Shown here: positions 10,439 to 19,621 of the stretch, in pieces
How positions within the stretch are numbered: the stretch's first letter is position 1
How the letters are laid out: each line of letters opens with the position of its first letter
NCBI RefSeq assembly: GCF_000829415.1
Contig: NZ_AP014637.1
Coordinates: 1,562,001-1,626,000 of the forward strand
Direction of reading: 5' to 3'
DNA from: Pseudomonas sp. StFLB209
GTDB lineage: Bacteria; Pseudomonadota; Gammaproteobacteria; Pseudomonadales; Pseudomonadaceae
DNA length: 64,000 nt
Translations under genes and position numbers: made by a program
Notes under the pieces: generated by a model
What the model was told of the DNA's origin: nothing
The model's database searches: none
What the model saw: only the letters and a program-made list of their open reading frames with translations

Positions 10439-12055
10439 CTAGCCGATCTGCCGTGCCGAGCGCCGAATCAGGCCAATCACCGGCAACAGACCGACCAGCA
10501 CGAGCGTCAGTGCGGGCAATGCAGCACGAGCCCATTCGCCTTCGCTGGTCATTTCGAAGATGCGCACCGCCAGGGTGTCCCAGCCGAATGGGCGCATCAG
10601 CAAAGTGGCCGGCATTTCCTTGAGCACATCGACGAACACCAGCAGCGCCGCACTCAAGGCCCCCGGCACCAGCAATGGCAGATACACCTTGAAAAACAGC
10701 CGTGGCCCACTGGCGCCCAGGCTGCGCGCCGCTTCAGGCAACGACGGACGGATCCGCGCCAGGCTGTTTTCCAGCGGTCCGTAAGCCACGGCAATGAAGC
10801 GCACCAGATAAGCCAGTAACAGGGCCGACAGGCTGCCCAGCAACAGTGGCTTACCGGCTCCGCCCAACCAGCCGGACAGCGGAATGACCAGGGCTTTGTC
10901 CAGATAGCTGAAGGCCAGCATGATCGACACCGCCAGTACCGAACCTGGCAAGGCATAACCGAGGTTGGCCAACCCCACCCCGGCATTGATCGCCGGGGTC
11001 GGTGCCTGACGCCGGGCAAAGGCCAGGATCAACGCAGCACTGACGGTAATCAACGCCGCCATGCTGCCCAGGTACAGGGTATGCAGCACCAGGCCGGTGT
11101 AGCGCTCATCCAGATCGAAACGGCCACGCTGCCAGACCCACACCACCAGTTGCAGCATCGGTACGGCGAACGCGCAGATGAACACCAGCAGGCACCAGCT
11201 GGTCGCGGCCAACGCCTTGCCACCACGCAGGTGATACAAGGCTTTGCCCCGTGGACGCTCGTTGGCGGCGCGATTGGCGCCGCGCAGGCGCCGTTCGCCG
11301 TACAGCACGACCATCACCGCCAGCAATAACAGGCTGGCCAGTTGAGCGGCACTGGAAAGGCTGAAGAAGCCGTACCAGGTCTTATAGATGGCGGTGGTGA
11401 AGGTGTCGAAGTTGAATACCGACACCGCACCAAAGTCAGCCAGGGTTTCCATCAGCGCCAAGGCAATACCGGCACCAATCGCCGGCCGCGCCATCGGCAA
11501 ACCCACGCGCCAGAACGCCTGTAACGGCGACAGGCCCAACACCCGCGCCGCCTCCATCAGGCCTTTGCCCTGAGCCAGAAACGCCGTGCGCGCCAGCAAG
11601 TAAACGTAGGGGTAGAACACCAGCACCAGCACCAGGATCACACCGCCGGTGGAACGCACCCTGGGCAGGCGCACACCACTGCCGAACCATTCGCGCAGCA
11701 AGGTCTGCAAAGGCCCGGCAAAATCCAGCAGGCCGACAAACACGAAGGCCAGCACGTAAGCCGGAATCGCAAAGGGCAGCATCAAGGCCCAGTCGAGCCA
11801 GCGCCGCCCCGGAAACTCACAGAGGCTGGTCAGCCAGGCCAGGCTGACACCCAGCAAAGTCACGCCGACGCCGACCCCCAACACCAGGGTCAGGGTGTTG
11901 CCCAGCAGGCGGCTCATTTGGGTCTCAAGCAAGTGCGACCAGATCTCCCGGTCGATGCTCTCCCAAGACAGTAGCAATACGCTGAGGGGTAACAGCACCA
12001 GCGCGGCGATGACAAAAACCAGGGGATACCAGCGGCGTTGGGCAGGATGGGCCAA
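10439..12055 (-). CDS. Iron(III) ABC transporter permease (two-domain, FbpB-like)
   Basis: This inner-membrane permease of a ferric-iron-type ABC importer has 538 residues and about 12 hydrophobic segments. It contains two copies of the binding-protein-dependent permease domain, each with the EAA-loop pattern (EAARVLGLSPLQAFWRVGLP and EAARSLGASGPRLFFKVYLP, 20 residues each). It lies downstream of the iron-binding protein gene, separated by a REP palindrome. The start is uncertain: the frame opens with a TTG at 12055, without a good ribosome binding site, but later Met codons would cut into the first helix. No ATPase gene is adjacent. Confidence 0.9.
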   Translation of the reverse strand: MAHPAQRRWYPLVFVIAALVLLPLSVLLLSWESIDREIWSHLLETQMSRLLGNTLTLVLGVGVGVTLLGVSLAWLTSLCEFPGRRWLDWALMLPFAIPAYVLAFVFVGLLDFAGPLQTLLREWFGSGVRLPRVRSTGGVILVLVLVFYPYVYLLARTAFLAQGKGLMEAARVLGLSPLQAFWRVGLPMARPAIGAGIALALMETLADFGAVSVFNFDTFTTAIYKTWYGFFSLSSAAQLASLLLLAVMVVLYGERRLRGANRAANERPRGKALYHLRGGKALAATSWCLLVFICAFAVPMLQLVVWVWQRGRFDLDERYTGLVLHTLYLGSMAALITVSAALILAFARRQAPTPAINAGVGLANLGYALPGSVLAVSIMLAFSYLDKALVIPLSGWLGGAGKPLLLGSLSALLLAYLVRFIAVAYGPLENSLARIRPSLPEAARSLGASGPRLFFKVYLPLLVPGALSAALLVFVDVLKEMPATLLMRPFGWDTLAVRIFEMTSEGEWARAALPALTLVLVGLLPVIGLIRRSARQIG

Positions 12056-12085
12056 GGGGGAGTCTCGAAGCGGGAAGGAGGCTCA

Positions 12086-12133
12086 TTCGCGGCTAAAGCC
12101 GCTCCTGGGTTGCAGGAGCGGCTTTAGCCGTGA
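12086..12133. repeat. REP palindrome between transporter genes
   Basis: An almost perfect 48-base palindrome has arms CGGCTAAAGCCGCTCCTG and CAGGAGCGGCTTTAGCCG with a short loop. It matches the common Pseudomonas REP type built on GGAGCGGCTTTAGCC. It lies in the 95-base gap between the binding-protein stop and the permease start, and would fold as a strong RNA hairpin. Confidence 0.93.
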
Positions 12134-12150
12134 ACAGGGCAGGTATTAAA

Positions 12151-13152
12151 TCAATTCCAGCCCACACGATCCATCATGCGAATGGCTTCGGCCTGGCGCT
12201 TGCCAGCCACTTCCACCGGGATGGTGTCGGCCTTGAACGAACCCCAACTGGCGACTTCTGCGCTTGGCGGCACGTTCGGGTTGGCCGGGAACTCCTGGTT
12301 GACCCCGGCGAAGATCGCCTGGGCTTCGGGGCCGGTCATCCATTCGACCAACGCTTTGGCGGCCTCTGGATGCGGCGCGTGTTTGGTCAGGCCGATGCCC
12401 GACAGGTTGACGTGCACGCCACGGTCGGCCTGGTTGGGCCAGAACAGCTTGACCGCCAGTTGCGGGTTCTGCGCGTGCAGACGACCGTAGTAGTAGGTGT
12501 TGACGATACCGGCATCGCATTGCCCGGCATTGATCGCTTCCAGCACCGCGATATCGTCAGAGAACACGTCAGTGGACAGGTTGTTGACCCAGCCCTTGAG
12601 CACTTTCTCGGCCGCTTCGGCACCGTGGGTCTCGATCAGCGTGGCGGTCAGCGACTGGTTATAGACCTTCTTGCCGGTGCGCAGGCACAGGCGGCCTTCC
12701 CAGTTCTTGTCAGCCAGTGCTTCGTAGGTGCTCAGCTCTTCGGGCTTGACCCGGTCGGTGGAGTAGGCAATGGTCCGCGCGCGCAGGCTCAAGCCGGTCC
12801 AGGCATGGGCCGAGGAGCGATACTGCGCAGGAATATTGGCGTCAATCACCGGCGTGCTGAAGGGTTGCAGAATGCCCATCTGCTCGGCTTGCCAGAGGTT
12901 GCCGGCGTCCACGGTCAGCAACAGGTCGGCCACGCCGTTCTCGCCTTCGGCCTTGATGCGCTGCATCAACGGCGCTTCCTTGTCGGTGATGAACTTGACA
13001 TTGACGCCGGTCTTGGCGGTGTAGGCGTCGAAAACAGGCTTGATCAACTCATCGATCCGCGATGAATACACCACCACCTCGTCGGCCGCCTGGGCGGCAC
13101 CGCCGAGCAGGGTCAGTGTCAGGGCAGCCATAAAACGCTTGCTTGCCTGCAT
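12151..13152 (-). CDS. Iron(III) ABC transporter substrate-binding protein
   Basis: This periplasmic ferric-iron-binding protein feeds the permease downstream. The start at 13152 gives a clean signal peptide ([20 protein letters not shown], cleavage after AQA, mature ADEVVVYSS) and has AGAGG upstream. The longer frame from 13215 adds a non-secretory leader and is rejected. The C-terminal NTYYYGR motif carries the paired tyrosines that bind iron in FbpA-type proteins. The length of 333 residues is normal. The operon gives binding protein and permease only, so the ATPase must be elsewhere. Iron (Fur) regulation is likely, but no convincing Fur box was found by eye. Confidence 0.93.
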   Translation of the reverse strand: MQASKRFMAALTLTLLGGAAQAADEVVVYSSRIDELIKPVFDAYTAKTGVNVKFITDKEAPLMQRIKAEGENGVADLLLTVDAGNLWQAEQMGILQPFSTPVIDANIPAQYRSSAHAWTGLSLRARTIAYSTDRVKPEELSTYEALADKNWEGRLCLRTGKKVYNQSLTATLIETHGAEAAEKVLKGWVNNLSTDVFSDDIAVLEAINAGQCDAGIVNTYYYGRLHAQNPQLAVKLFWPNQADRGVHVNLSGIGLTKHAPHPEAAKALVEWMTGPEAQAIFAGVNQEFPANPNVPPSAEVASWGSFKADTIPVEVAGKRQAEAIRMMDRVGWN

Positions 13153-13270
13153 GAAAAAAGCCTCTGGTTTCGAATACGAGGGCGAAATGGTAGTGAATCC
13201 CATTAAGCACCTCAATCGAACACCCTCCTGAGGAGTAACAGAATGTTACAGGGGTAGGTAATTGGCTGAC

Positions 13271-14491
13271 TCAGATTTTCGCCAGTTCTGGCATTTCGCC
13301 TGACAGCCCTAAAGCCTCACGGACGAACAACGCCTTGACCTCAGGCAAATCGTTGACCACCTTCAAGCCGGTATTGCGCAGCCAGCGCAGCGGCAAAGGG
13401 TCGGCCTGGAACAACCGCTGGAAGCCTTCCATCGCTGCCATCAGGCTCAGATTGTGGGGCATGCGGCGCCGCTCGTAGCGGGCCAGCACACGCTCATCAG
13501 CGAGGTTCTCGCCACGCTCGACGGCATGCAACAGCACCTCGGCCAGCACCGCTGCATCCAGCAACCCCAGGTTCACACCCTGCCCGGCCAACGGGTGAAT
13601 GGTATGCGCGGCATCGCCGATCAACGCCAGGCCACGGGATACATAACGCTTGGCATGACGCTGACGCAGCGGCACACACAGCCGCGGGTCGGTGCCCAGC
13701 ACACTGCCCAGACGACCTTCAAAGGCCCGCTCCAGCTCGGCACAGAAGGTCGCGCTGTCCAGCGCCATCAGGCGCTCGGCCTCCAGCGGGGTCACCGACC
13801 AGACAATCGAACACCAGTGTTCGCCCTCACGCTGCAACGGCAGGAATGCCAGCGGGCCGTCATCGGTAAAGCGCTGCCAGGCCGTGCGGTGGTGAGACTC
13901 GGCGGTGCGCACGCTGGTGACAATGGCGTGGTGCAGGTAATCCCACTCACGGGTCGGCGTACCACTCAGGCGGCGGATGGCCGAATGTGCACCGTCAGCG
14001 CCCACGACCAGCGGCGCGCGCAACTGGCGGCCATCAGCCAGGGTCAGCAGCCAGTCATCGCCAGAGTGACGCAGCTGTTCCAGACGGGCTTCGCCCAACA
14101 GGCCGATGTCGCTGTCGTGCAGCCGCTCCAGCAAGGCATCCTGCACCACCCGGTTTTCGACGATATGCCCCAGTACGTCAGCGTGCACGCTGGAGGCACT
14201 GAAGTGAATCTGCCCGGTGCCGCTGCCATCCCAGACATGCATCTGCCCATAGGGGCTCAGGCGCCGGGCAACGATACCGTCCCAGGCGCCCAGGCGTTGC
14301 AGGATGCGCTGGCTGGCCGCTGAAAGCGCGCTGACCCGGGGTTCGAACGAGGCTTGCGGGTCGAAGGGTTTGACACTCAGCGAGCCACCATCGACCACCA
14401 GCACGTCCAGGCCGCTGCCTTGCAGCGCCAGGGCCAGGGCACTGCCGACCATGCCGGCTCCGACGATCAGCACATCCGCGCGGGTTTCCAT
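13271..14491 (-). CDS. FAD-dependent ubiquinone-biosynthesis hydroxylase (UbiI/VisC type)
   Basis: This flavoprotein monooxygenase of the UbiH/UbiF/VisC family hydroxylates the ubiquinone ring. The 406 residues show the N-terminal GxGxxG nucleotide fold (VLIVGAGMVGSALALAL), the DG motif (VVGADGAHSAIRR near 165), and the second FAD motif with the family signature (LIGDAAHTIHPLAGQGVNLGLLD, ends LIGDAAH and LGLLD). It lies 37 bases after ubiH on the same strand. Whether it is the C5 hydroxylase (UbiI) or another position-specific member cannot be read from the sequence alone. Confidence 0.88.
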   Translation of the reverse strand: METRADVLIVGAGMVGSALALALQGSGLDVLVVDGGSLSVKPFDPQASFEPRVSALSAASQRILQRLGAWDGIVARRLSPYGQMHVWDGSGTGQIHFSASSVHADVLGHIVENRVVQDALLERLHDSDIGLLGEARLEQLRHSGDDWLLTLADGRQLRAPLVVGADGAHSAIRRLSGTPTREWDYLHHAIVTSVRTAESHHRTAWQRFTDDGPLAFLPLQREGEHWCSIVWSVTPLEAERLMALDSATFCAELERAFEGRLGSVLGTDPRLCVPLRQRHAKRYVSRGLALIGDAAHTIHPLAGQGVNLGLLDAAVLAEVLLHAVERGENLADERVLARYERRRMPHNLSLMAAMEGFQRLFQADPLPLRWLRNTGLKVVNDLPEVKALFVREALGLSGEMPELAKI

Positions 14492-14528
14492 GGTTCAGAT
14501 CACTCTCGCTTGAATCTTGGGGTAAAGG

Positions 14529-15716
14529 TTACGCATCGGAGCGGGTTCCCAGGCCCATGGCCTGGCGGGCAAACCAGCGCTTGGCCGGCGGCAGCAGATC
14601 CAGACCCAACAGGCCCAGATTGCGCCCGGTAGTGACCACCGCACGGGTGCTGCCAAACAGCCGGGTGACCTTGTCGGAGAAACCGACGGTCAGTTGCTGA
14701 TCCAGTTGCTGGTGCTCGCGGTAGCGTTGCAGCGTCGCCAGGTCACCGGGCGCCTGAGCGCTTTGCAGCAGGGTCTGGGCCAGGGCGTCGGCATCGCGCA
14801 ATGACAGGTTGAAACCTTGCCCGGCAATCGGATGCAGGCTGTGCGCGGCGTTGCCCAGCACCACCAGATGCGAACGCACCTGCTCGTCGGCTTCGACCAG
14901 TGTCAGCGGGTACACATGCCGCGCGCCGACCTGACACAGCTTGCCCAGGCGATAGCCGAAGGCTTGCTGCAACTCGGCCAGAAAGCTGCGATCGTCGAGC
15001 GCGGCCAGGCGCCGGGCATCGTCACCGGTGCGGGTCCAGACCAGCGCACAGCGGTTTTCCGGCAGCGGCAGCAAGGCCATGGGGCCTTGCTCGGTGAACC
15101 GCTCGAACGCCTGCCCGCAATGTGCTTCGCCGGGGGTGATGTTGGCGATCAGCGCCGTCTGCCCGTACGGCCGCTGACGGACGCTGATGCCCAGTTGCTC
15201 GCGCAGGCTGGAACGCCCGCCATCGGCCAGCACGGCCAGGTCGCATTCGAGTTCGGATTCGTCACTCAGGGCCAACCGAAAGCCCTGGTCGATCGCCTGC
15301 ATCTTCTGCACTTCAGCAGGTACGCGCCAGCTGACCACCTCACGGTCCAGCGCCTGCCACAGGCACTGGCCCAGCCAGGCGTTTTCGGCCACGTAACCGA
15401 GTGCCGGAACACCCTCTTCGAGGGCCGACAACCGCGTAGCGCCGAAACGCCCACGGTCGGAGACCTGGATCTGCAGGATCGGCTCGGCACGTCGGGCAAT
15501 CTCTTGCCACACGCCCAGCCGCTCATAGATGCGCCGGGCGCCAAACGATAAGGCTGACGAGCGTGCATCATAGCTTGGCTGAAAGGTGTCACCCGGCGCG
15601 AACGGCTCGATCAGGACGATCTTCCAGCCGCGCTCGCGGGCGCCTGCCTGCAGGGCCAGGGCCAGGCTCGCACCGACCAGCCCGCCGCCGACGATGGCCA
15701 GATTGAAACGGCTCAT
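14529..15716 (-). CDS. ubiH: 2-octaprenyl-6-methoxyphenyl hydroxylase
   Basis: This is a second FAD monooxygenase of ubiquinone synthesis, 395 residues long. It has an N-terminal dinucleotide fold (LAIVGGGLVGASLALAL), a central DGGRSSLRE motif and the HPIAGQGFNLSLRD signature. Its ATG overlaps the pepP stop by 4 bases (ATGA), showing tight translational coupling, and the paralogous hydroxylase follows it. The order pepP-ubiH-ubiI matches the classic gammaproteobacterial arrangement. Confidence 0.93.
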   Translation of the reverse strand: MSRFNLAIVGGGLVGASLALALQAGARERGWKIVLIEPFAPGDTFQPSYDARSSALSFGARRIYERLGVWQEIARRAEPILQIQVSDRGRFGATRLSALEEGVPALGYVAENAWLGQCLWQALDREVVSWRVPAEVQKMQAIDQGFRLALSDESELECDLAVLADGGRSSLREQLGISVRQRPYGQTALIANITPGEAHCGQAFERFTEQGPMALLPLPENRCALVWTRTGDDARRLAALDDRSFLAELQQAFGYRLGKLCQVGARHVYPLTLVEADEQVRSHLVVLGNAAHSLHPIAGQGFNLSLRDADALAQTLLQSAQAPGDLATLQRYREHQQLDQQLTVGFSDKVTRLFGSTRAVVTTGRNLGLLGLDLLPPAKRWFARQAMGLGTRSDA

Positions 15717-17047
15717 GCCGCCACCGCTCTGGCAGCGGCCATCAGTGCCTCGATCTCGGCCACGGTTCTGGGCACATCACCGGTAAGGATTTCACAGCCC
15801 TGCCGGGTCACCACCACATCGTCTTCGATTCGCACGCCGATCCCTCGCCATTTCTTCGCCACGTTCTTGTTGTCCGCTGCGATATAGATTCCCGGTTCAA
15901 CGGTCAGTGCCATGCCCACTTCGAGTACCCGCCATTCGCCGCCGACCTTGTAGTCGCCGACATCATGCACATCCATGCCCAGCCAGTGACCGGCGCGGTG
16001 CATGTAGAACGCCTTGTAGGCGCCATCCTCGATCAGTTGCCCGACATCGCCCTGCAGCAAGCCCAGCTCCACCAGCCCGGCGGTGATGACCTGCACCGTA
16101 GCCTCATGGGCCTGGTTCCAGTGTTTGCCCGGACCAATGGCATCGAAAGCCGCCTGCTGGGCCTTGAGCACCAATTCATAAATCGCTTTCTGCTCTGCGC
16201 TGAACACACCGCTGACCGGAAAGGTCCGGGTGATGTCACTGGCATAGCAGTCGATCTCGCAACCGGCATCGATCAGCACCAGATCGCCGTTTTTCAGCGG
16301 CGCGCTGTTTTCCTGGTAGTGCAGGATGCAGGCGTTGCGTCCAGACGCGACAATCGAACCATAGGCCGGCATCCGCGCACCGCCCTTGCGAAACTCGTAC
16401 TCAAGCTCCGCTTCCAGGCTGAACTCGTACAATCCGGCCTGCGCAGCCTGCATCGCTCGGACATGGGCACGGGCCGAGACCTGCGCCGCGTAGCGCATGA
16501 CTTTGACCTCGGCTGCCGATTTATACAGGCGCATGTCATGCAGCAGGTGATCCAGGGCAACGAATTCGTTGGGCGGCTGGGCGCCGAGATGCGCCTTGGA
16601 ACGGATGCTGTTGATCCACTCCATCAGGTGACGGTCGAACTCGGCATTGCTGCCCATCGCCGAATACACCCGGTCGCGGCCTTCGATCAGCCCCGGCAGG
16701 ATGTCGTCGATGTCATTGATCGGAAAAGCGTCATCCGCGCCGTAATCACGAATCGCCCCTTCCTGCCCGGCACGCAGCCCGTCCCACAGCTCTCGTTCGG
16801 GGTTGCGCTCGCGGCAGAACAGCACGTACTCACCGTACTCACGGCCTGGTATCAGCACCACCACCGCTTCGGGCTCAGGAAAGCCGCTCAGGTACTGAAA
16901 GTCGCTGTCCTGGCGATACACATGCTCAACATCGCGATTGCGGATCACCACGGCTGCGGCGGGCAGGATGGCGATGCTGTTGGGCTCCATCTGCTCCATC
17001 AGAGCCTTGCGGCGCCGGGCATATTCGGATTTCGGGATGTGGATCAT
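15713..17047 (-). CDS. pepP: Xaa-Pro aminopeptidase P
   Basis: This M24 metallopeptidase removes N-terminal residues next to proline. The 444 residues carry the creatinase-like N-domain and the pita-bread catalytic domain. Metal ligands are visible in VLIDAGCEIDCYASDITRTF (two Asp), the HRAGHWLGMDVHD region (His), and two later Glu (LTVEPGIY and RIEDDVV). The start at 17047 (MIHIPKSEYARRR) matches the family; the frame upstream to 17197 is not coding. It is part of the UPF0149-pepP-ubiH-ubiI cluster. Confidence 0.95.
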   Translation of the reverse strand: MIHIPKSEYARRRKALMEQMEPNSIAILPAAAVVIRNRDVEHVYRQDSDFQYLSGFPEPEAVVVLIPGREYGEYVLFCRERNPERELWDGLRAGQEGAIRDYGADDAFPINDIDDILPGLIEGRDRVYSAMGSNAEFDRHLMEWINSIRSKAHLGAQPPNEFVALDHLLHDMRLYKSAAEVKVMRYAAQVSARAHVRAMQAAQAGLYEFSLEAELEYEFRKGGARMPAYGSIVASGRNACILHYQENSAPLKNGDLVLIDAGCEIDCYASDITRTFPVSGVFSAEQKAIYELVLKAQQAAFDAIGPGKHWNQAHEATVQVITAGLVELGLLQGDVGQLIEDGAYKAFYMHRAGHWLGMDVHDVGDYKVGGEWRVLEVGMALTVEPGIYIAADNKNVAKKWRGIGVRIEDDVVVTRQGCEILTGDVPRTVAEIEALMAAARAVAA

Positions 17048-17117
17048 CGGCAAGGGGCATCTCCCGGTGAGGCGTGCCGGCCGCAGCATTGGCGGCGGCG
17101 GCAGCGCAGAGTGGGAA

Positions 17118-17678
17118 TCAGTGCAGGGACGGCTTGGGCTGCGACTGGGCAGCGTCTGTTTTGACGCACTCGGAGAACAGCAGCAGCGGCGCCACACGCA
17201 GGTATTCCATGACTTCCATGTAGTCGCTTTCGCCGTCTTCGGACTCTTCCAGCGCGTCCTGGACCTGAGCGATGGCCGCCAGGTCCTGCAGCACCTCAGT
17301 GGCCTCGATGCTCAGAACCCGCTCGCCAGCTGCCAGGCCAAAGCCCGACAGGAAACCCTGGCACCACTGACCCAGAGCGCCGGCACGTTCGGCCAGCGGT
17401 TCATCGTCGCCCGGCAGCAACAGCACAACGGTCATGTCTTCGCCGCTCAGTTCGCCCTTGACCATTTCCTGCAGGCCAATCAGCGCCTGGCGCACGTTGT
17501 CTTGCGGCTCGGTCTCCAGCAGTATCGAAGCATCGGCAAACCAGCCTTCGCTGTCAAAACCGGCGCCGGCGCAACTGCGGCCCAATAACAGGCCATGCAG
17601 CTCGGCAGGAGAAACCGGATGACCGGCGCTGCTCAACAAGGTGGCGAAAGCTTTGTACGGAGAATTTGTCGTGGGCAT
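17118..17678 (-). CDS. UPF0149 (YgfB/YecA) family protein
   Basis: This 186-residue helical cytoplasmic protein is typical of YgfB. The ELHGLLLG motif near residue 25 and the [10 protein letters not shown] block near 125 are family hallmarks. From family knowledge, the P. aeruginosa homologue modulates antibiotic tolerance through the AlpA pathway; the role here is inferred. It heads the cluster that continues with pepP, and is divergent from the ZapB-like gene across 173 bases. Confidence 0.9.
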   Translation of the reverse strand: MPTTNSPYKAFATLLSSAGHPVSPAELHGLLLGRSCAGAGFDSEGWFADASILLETEPQDNVRQALIGLQEMVKGELSGEDMTVVLLLPGDDEPLAERAGALGQWCQGFLSGFGLAAGERVLSIEATEVLQDLAAIAQVQDALEESEDGESDYMEVMEYLRVAPLLLFSECVKTDAAQSQPKPSLH

Positions 17679-17851
17679 GGGTAGCTGGTCGCCAAACGGC
17701 GCAATGTCTAGAATGAAGGCCTTGTATCGTAGGGGCTGTTAGCGTTTGAGCACAAGCTGAAAGCCCCAAAGTATCCAAGTGACAGGTTTGTCGACCCGGC
17801 GCTCCCGCCCCTGAGCCGCGCCGCTCATCAGAAAGTAATCAGTAGGGACCC

Positions 17852-18061
17852 ATGACAGACGCCGACCTGCAAGCACTGATGAACCGGCTGGAGCTGTTGC
17901 TCGAACGTGTCGAGCAACTAAAAGGCCAAAATGCGTTCCTATTAGCTCAGGAGAAGACCTGGCGCGAGGAACGCGCCCACCTCATCGAAAAGAACGAAAT
18001 CGCCCGGCAGAAGGTCGAGTCACTGATTTCGCGCCTCAAGGCCCTGGAGCAAGACTCATGA
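17852..18061 (+). CDS. TIGR02449-type small coiled-coil protein (ZapB-like)
   Basis: This 69-residue protein is almost wholly coiled coil, with leucine heptads through RLELLLERVEQLKG and KVESLISRLKALEQ. It resembles the small cell-division coiled coils that sit upstream of zapA. Its stop overlaps the zapA ATG by 4 bases, which supports a joint role at the Z-ring. Family membership is recognised; the function is inferred from the neighbour. Confidence 0.85.
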   Translation: MTDADLQALMNRLELLLERVEQLKGQNAFLLAQEKTWREERAHLIEKNEIARQKVESLISRLKALEQDS

Positions 18062-18387
18062 GCAACGGCAACAGCGTCACTGTCCAAATCCTCGATAAGG
18101 AATATTCGATCATCTGCCCTCAGGAAGAGCGCACCAACCTGATCGGCGCCGCCCGCTACCTGGACGGCAAAATGCGCGAAATCCGCAGCAGCGGCAAGGT
18201 GATCGGCGCTGACCGCATCGCAGTGATGGCGGCCCTCAATATCACCCATGACCTGCTGCACAAGCAGAATTTGCCCGACCTGCAGGTCAATGGCTCGACC
18301 CGTGAACAGGTCCGTGACCTGCTCGAGCGCGTTGACCTGGCCCTCGCCAACGACGCACCGGCCACAGCCGATTCGTCACGGAGCTGA
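18058..18387 (+). CDS. zapA: Cell division protein ZapA
   Basis: This FtsZ-bundling protein acts at the division ring. Its 109 residues contain the N-terminal beta domain (VTVQILDKEYSIICP) and a C-terminal helix. It is translationally coupled to the ZapB-like gene by ATGA overlap. 6S RNA and fau follow on the same strand, the standard zapA-ssrS-fau order in gammaproteobacteria. Confidence 0.95.
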   Translation: MSNGNSVTVQILDKEYSIICPQEERTNLIGAARYLDGKMREIRSSGKVIGADRIAVMAALNITHDLLHKQNLPDLQVNGSTREQVRDLLERVDLALANDAPATADSSRS

Positions 18388-18406
18388 ATATTTCGTAACG
18401 TTTCTG

Positions 18407-18412
18407 TATACT
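18407..18412 (+). promoter_or_regulatory. -10 box of the ssrS promoter
   Basis: TATACT lies about 6-8 bases before the start of the 6S RNA homology. The -35 region (around 18384-18390) is weak, so the exact promoter strength is unclear. Confidence 0.6.
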
Positions 18413-18417
18413 TGCGC

Positions 18418-18593
18418 CGCTCCCTGAAGTGTTTGCCAGTCGGTCATGTCCCTGAGCCGATACGCACAACCACGGGGGTTGCACGTGGGGTTGGTGTGCA
18501 TGTCCGCTCGACGGAAAGCCTTAAAACCCCCTGTAATCTCCACCTTGAACTTTCGGGTTCAAGGGCTACACCGACAGCGGCTCGTTGGGGAGT
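18418..18593 (+). ncRNA. ssrS: 6S RNA
   Basis: This RNA binds the sigma-70 RNA polymerase holoenzyme and damps transcription in stationary phase. The region between zapA and fau has no reading frame. It carries blocks I recall from Pseudomonas 6S RNA: GCCAGTCGGTCATGTCCCTG near the 5' end, GACGGAAAGCCTTAA in the middle, and CCTTGAACTTTCGGGTTCAA near the 3' end. The terminal arms CTCCCTG and GGGGAG can pair. Both ends are approximate to a few bases. Confidence 0.93.
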
Positions 18594-18671
18594 CCCATTT
18601 TCTGCCATGGCTACCAAAGCGATGGTTTGCCTTCCTCGTGCCTGGGGATCTGCCTGCATGACGTCCCGTTC

Positions 18672-19274
18672 ATGACCAGCGCCACAGCGCTGACCCGCCC
18701 GCAGTTACGCCGCCAGTTGCGCAAAGCGCGCCGCGCCCTGAGCCGCAGCCAGCAACGCGAAGCGGCGCGCAATCTGTATCGGCAACTGGCCCAGCATCCG
18801 CTGTTTCGCCGCGCCCGACACATCTCGCTGTATCTGGCCAATGACGGAGAAATCGACCCTCGCTACCTGCTGCAGGCCGCCCAGCGCCGTGGCAAGGCCA
18901 CTTACCTGCCGGTACTCGATGCCTGGCCGCGAACCAAAATGGTCTTCCAGCGCGTGCGTCGCGGCGAGGCGTTCAAGCCCAACCGTTTCCGCATTCCCGA
19001 GCCGCGCATCAATCGCGCGAAACAACGCCGGATCTGGGCGCTTGACCTGATCCTGATGCCGCTGGTGGGGTTCGATGAACACGGTGGACGGCTGGGCATG
19101 GGCGGCGGCTTCTATGACCGCAGCCTGGCCTACCGCAGCCGCCGCCAGACCTGGCGCAAGCCGACGCTGCTGGGCCTGGCCCATGAATGTCAGAAAGTCG
19201 AGCGGCTGGCACTGGCCAGTTGGGACATCCCGCTGCTGGGGACGGTGTCGGACAAGCGCTGGTATCTGGCGTGA
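18672..19274 (+). CDS. fau: 5-formyltetrahydrofolate cyclo-ligase
   Basis: This enzyme converts 5-formyl-THF to 5,10-methenyl-THF using ATP. The 200-residue form starting at 18672 fits the family; the open frame extends upstream into 6S RNA and is rejected. The C-terminal motif GFDEHGGRLGMGGGFYDRSL is the folate/ATP-binding signature. The classic ygfA position directly after ssrS supports the call, and read-through from ssrS is likely. Confidence 0.94.
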   Translation: MTSATALTRPQLRRQLRKARRALSRSQQREAARNLYRQLAQHPLFRRARHISLYLANDGEIDPRYLLQAAQRRGKATYLPVLDAWPRTKMVFQRVRRGEAFKPNRFRIPEPRINRAKQRRIWALDLILMPLVGFDEHGGRLGMGGGFYDRSLAYRSRRQTWRKPTLLGLAHECQKVERLALASWDIPLLGTVSDKRWYLA

Positions 19275-19283
19275 GCGGAAGGG

Positions 19284-19439
19284 TCAGTTGTTGCGACCCG
19301 GCACCTTCTGCTTCTGCTGGGTAATTTCTACAGGCGCATCAGGCTTGCTGGCCCAGAGACTTTGCGCGTAGCCGGTGGTGACAATACCCAAGCCGAAGAC
19401 GATGACGAGAATCCAGAGAAGATCCGGCTTGCGTTTCAT
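19284..19439 (-). CDS. 51-residue single-pass membrane protein
   Basis: This short gene begins MKRKPDLLWILVIVFGLGIV and ends in a basic/polar tail (QQKQKVPGRNN). It has one membrane helix at about residues 7-25, with a positively charged N-terminus facing the cytoplasm, and a polar C-terminal half. A strong AGGAGGG ribosome binding site lies about 7 bases before the ATG, which is the best sign that it is real. It converges on fau with a 9-base gap. The function is unknown; I believe related small proteins occur at this locus in other pseudomonads. Confidence 0.8.
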   Translation of the reverse strand: MKRKPDLLWILVIVFGLGIVTTGYAQSLWASKPDAPVEITQQKQKVPGRNN

Positions 19440-19621
19440 TGATTGCCCTCCTGCAGCGAATCAATACGTTGTCAGCAACGGGTACAGAACGGCCGTGCAA
19501 CAGCGGTGACGAAAAAAGGTGCGGCATTTTGCGATAACGTGAACGAGTACGCAAATCCTGACGTCAACCGGCTGTCGGTTTTGTGATCACCTTGTTTTTC
19601 TTTGTAACAGGAGTATGCAAC

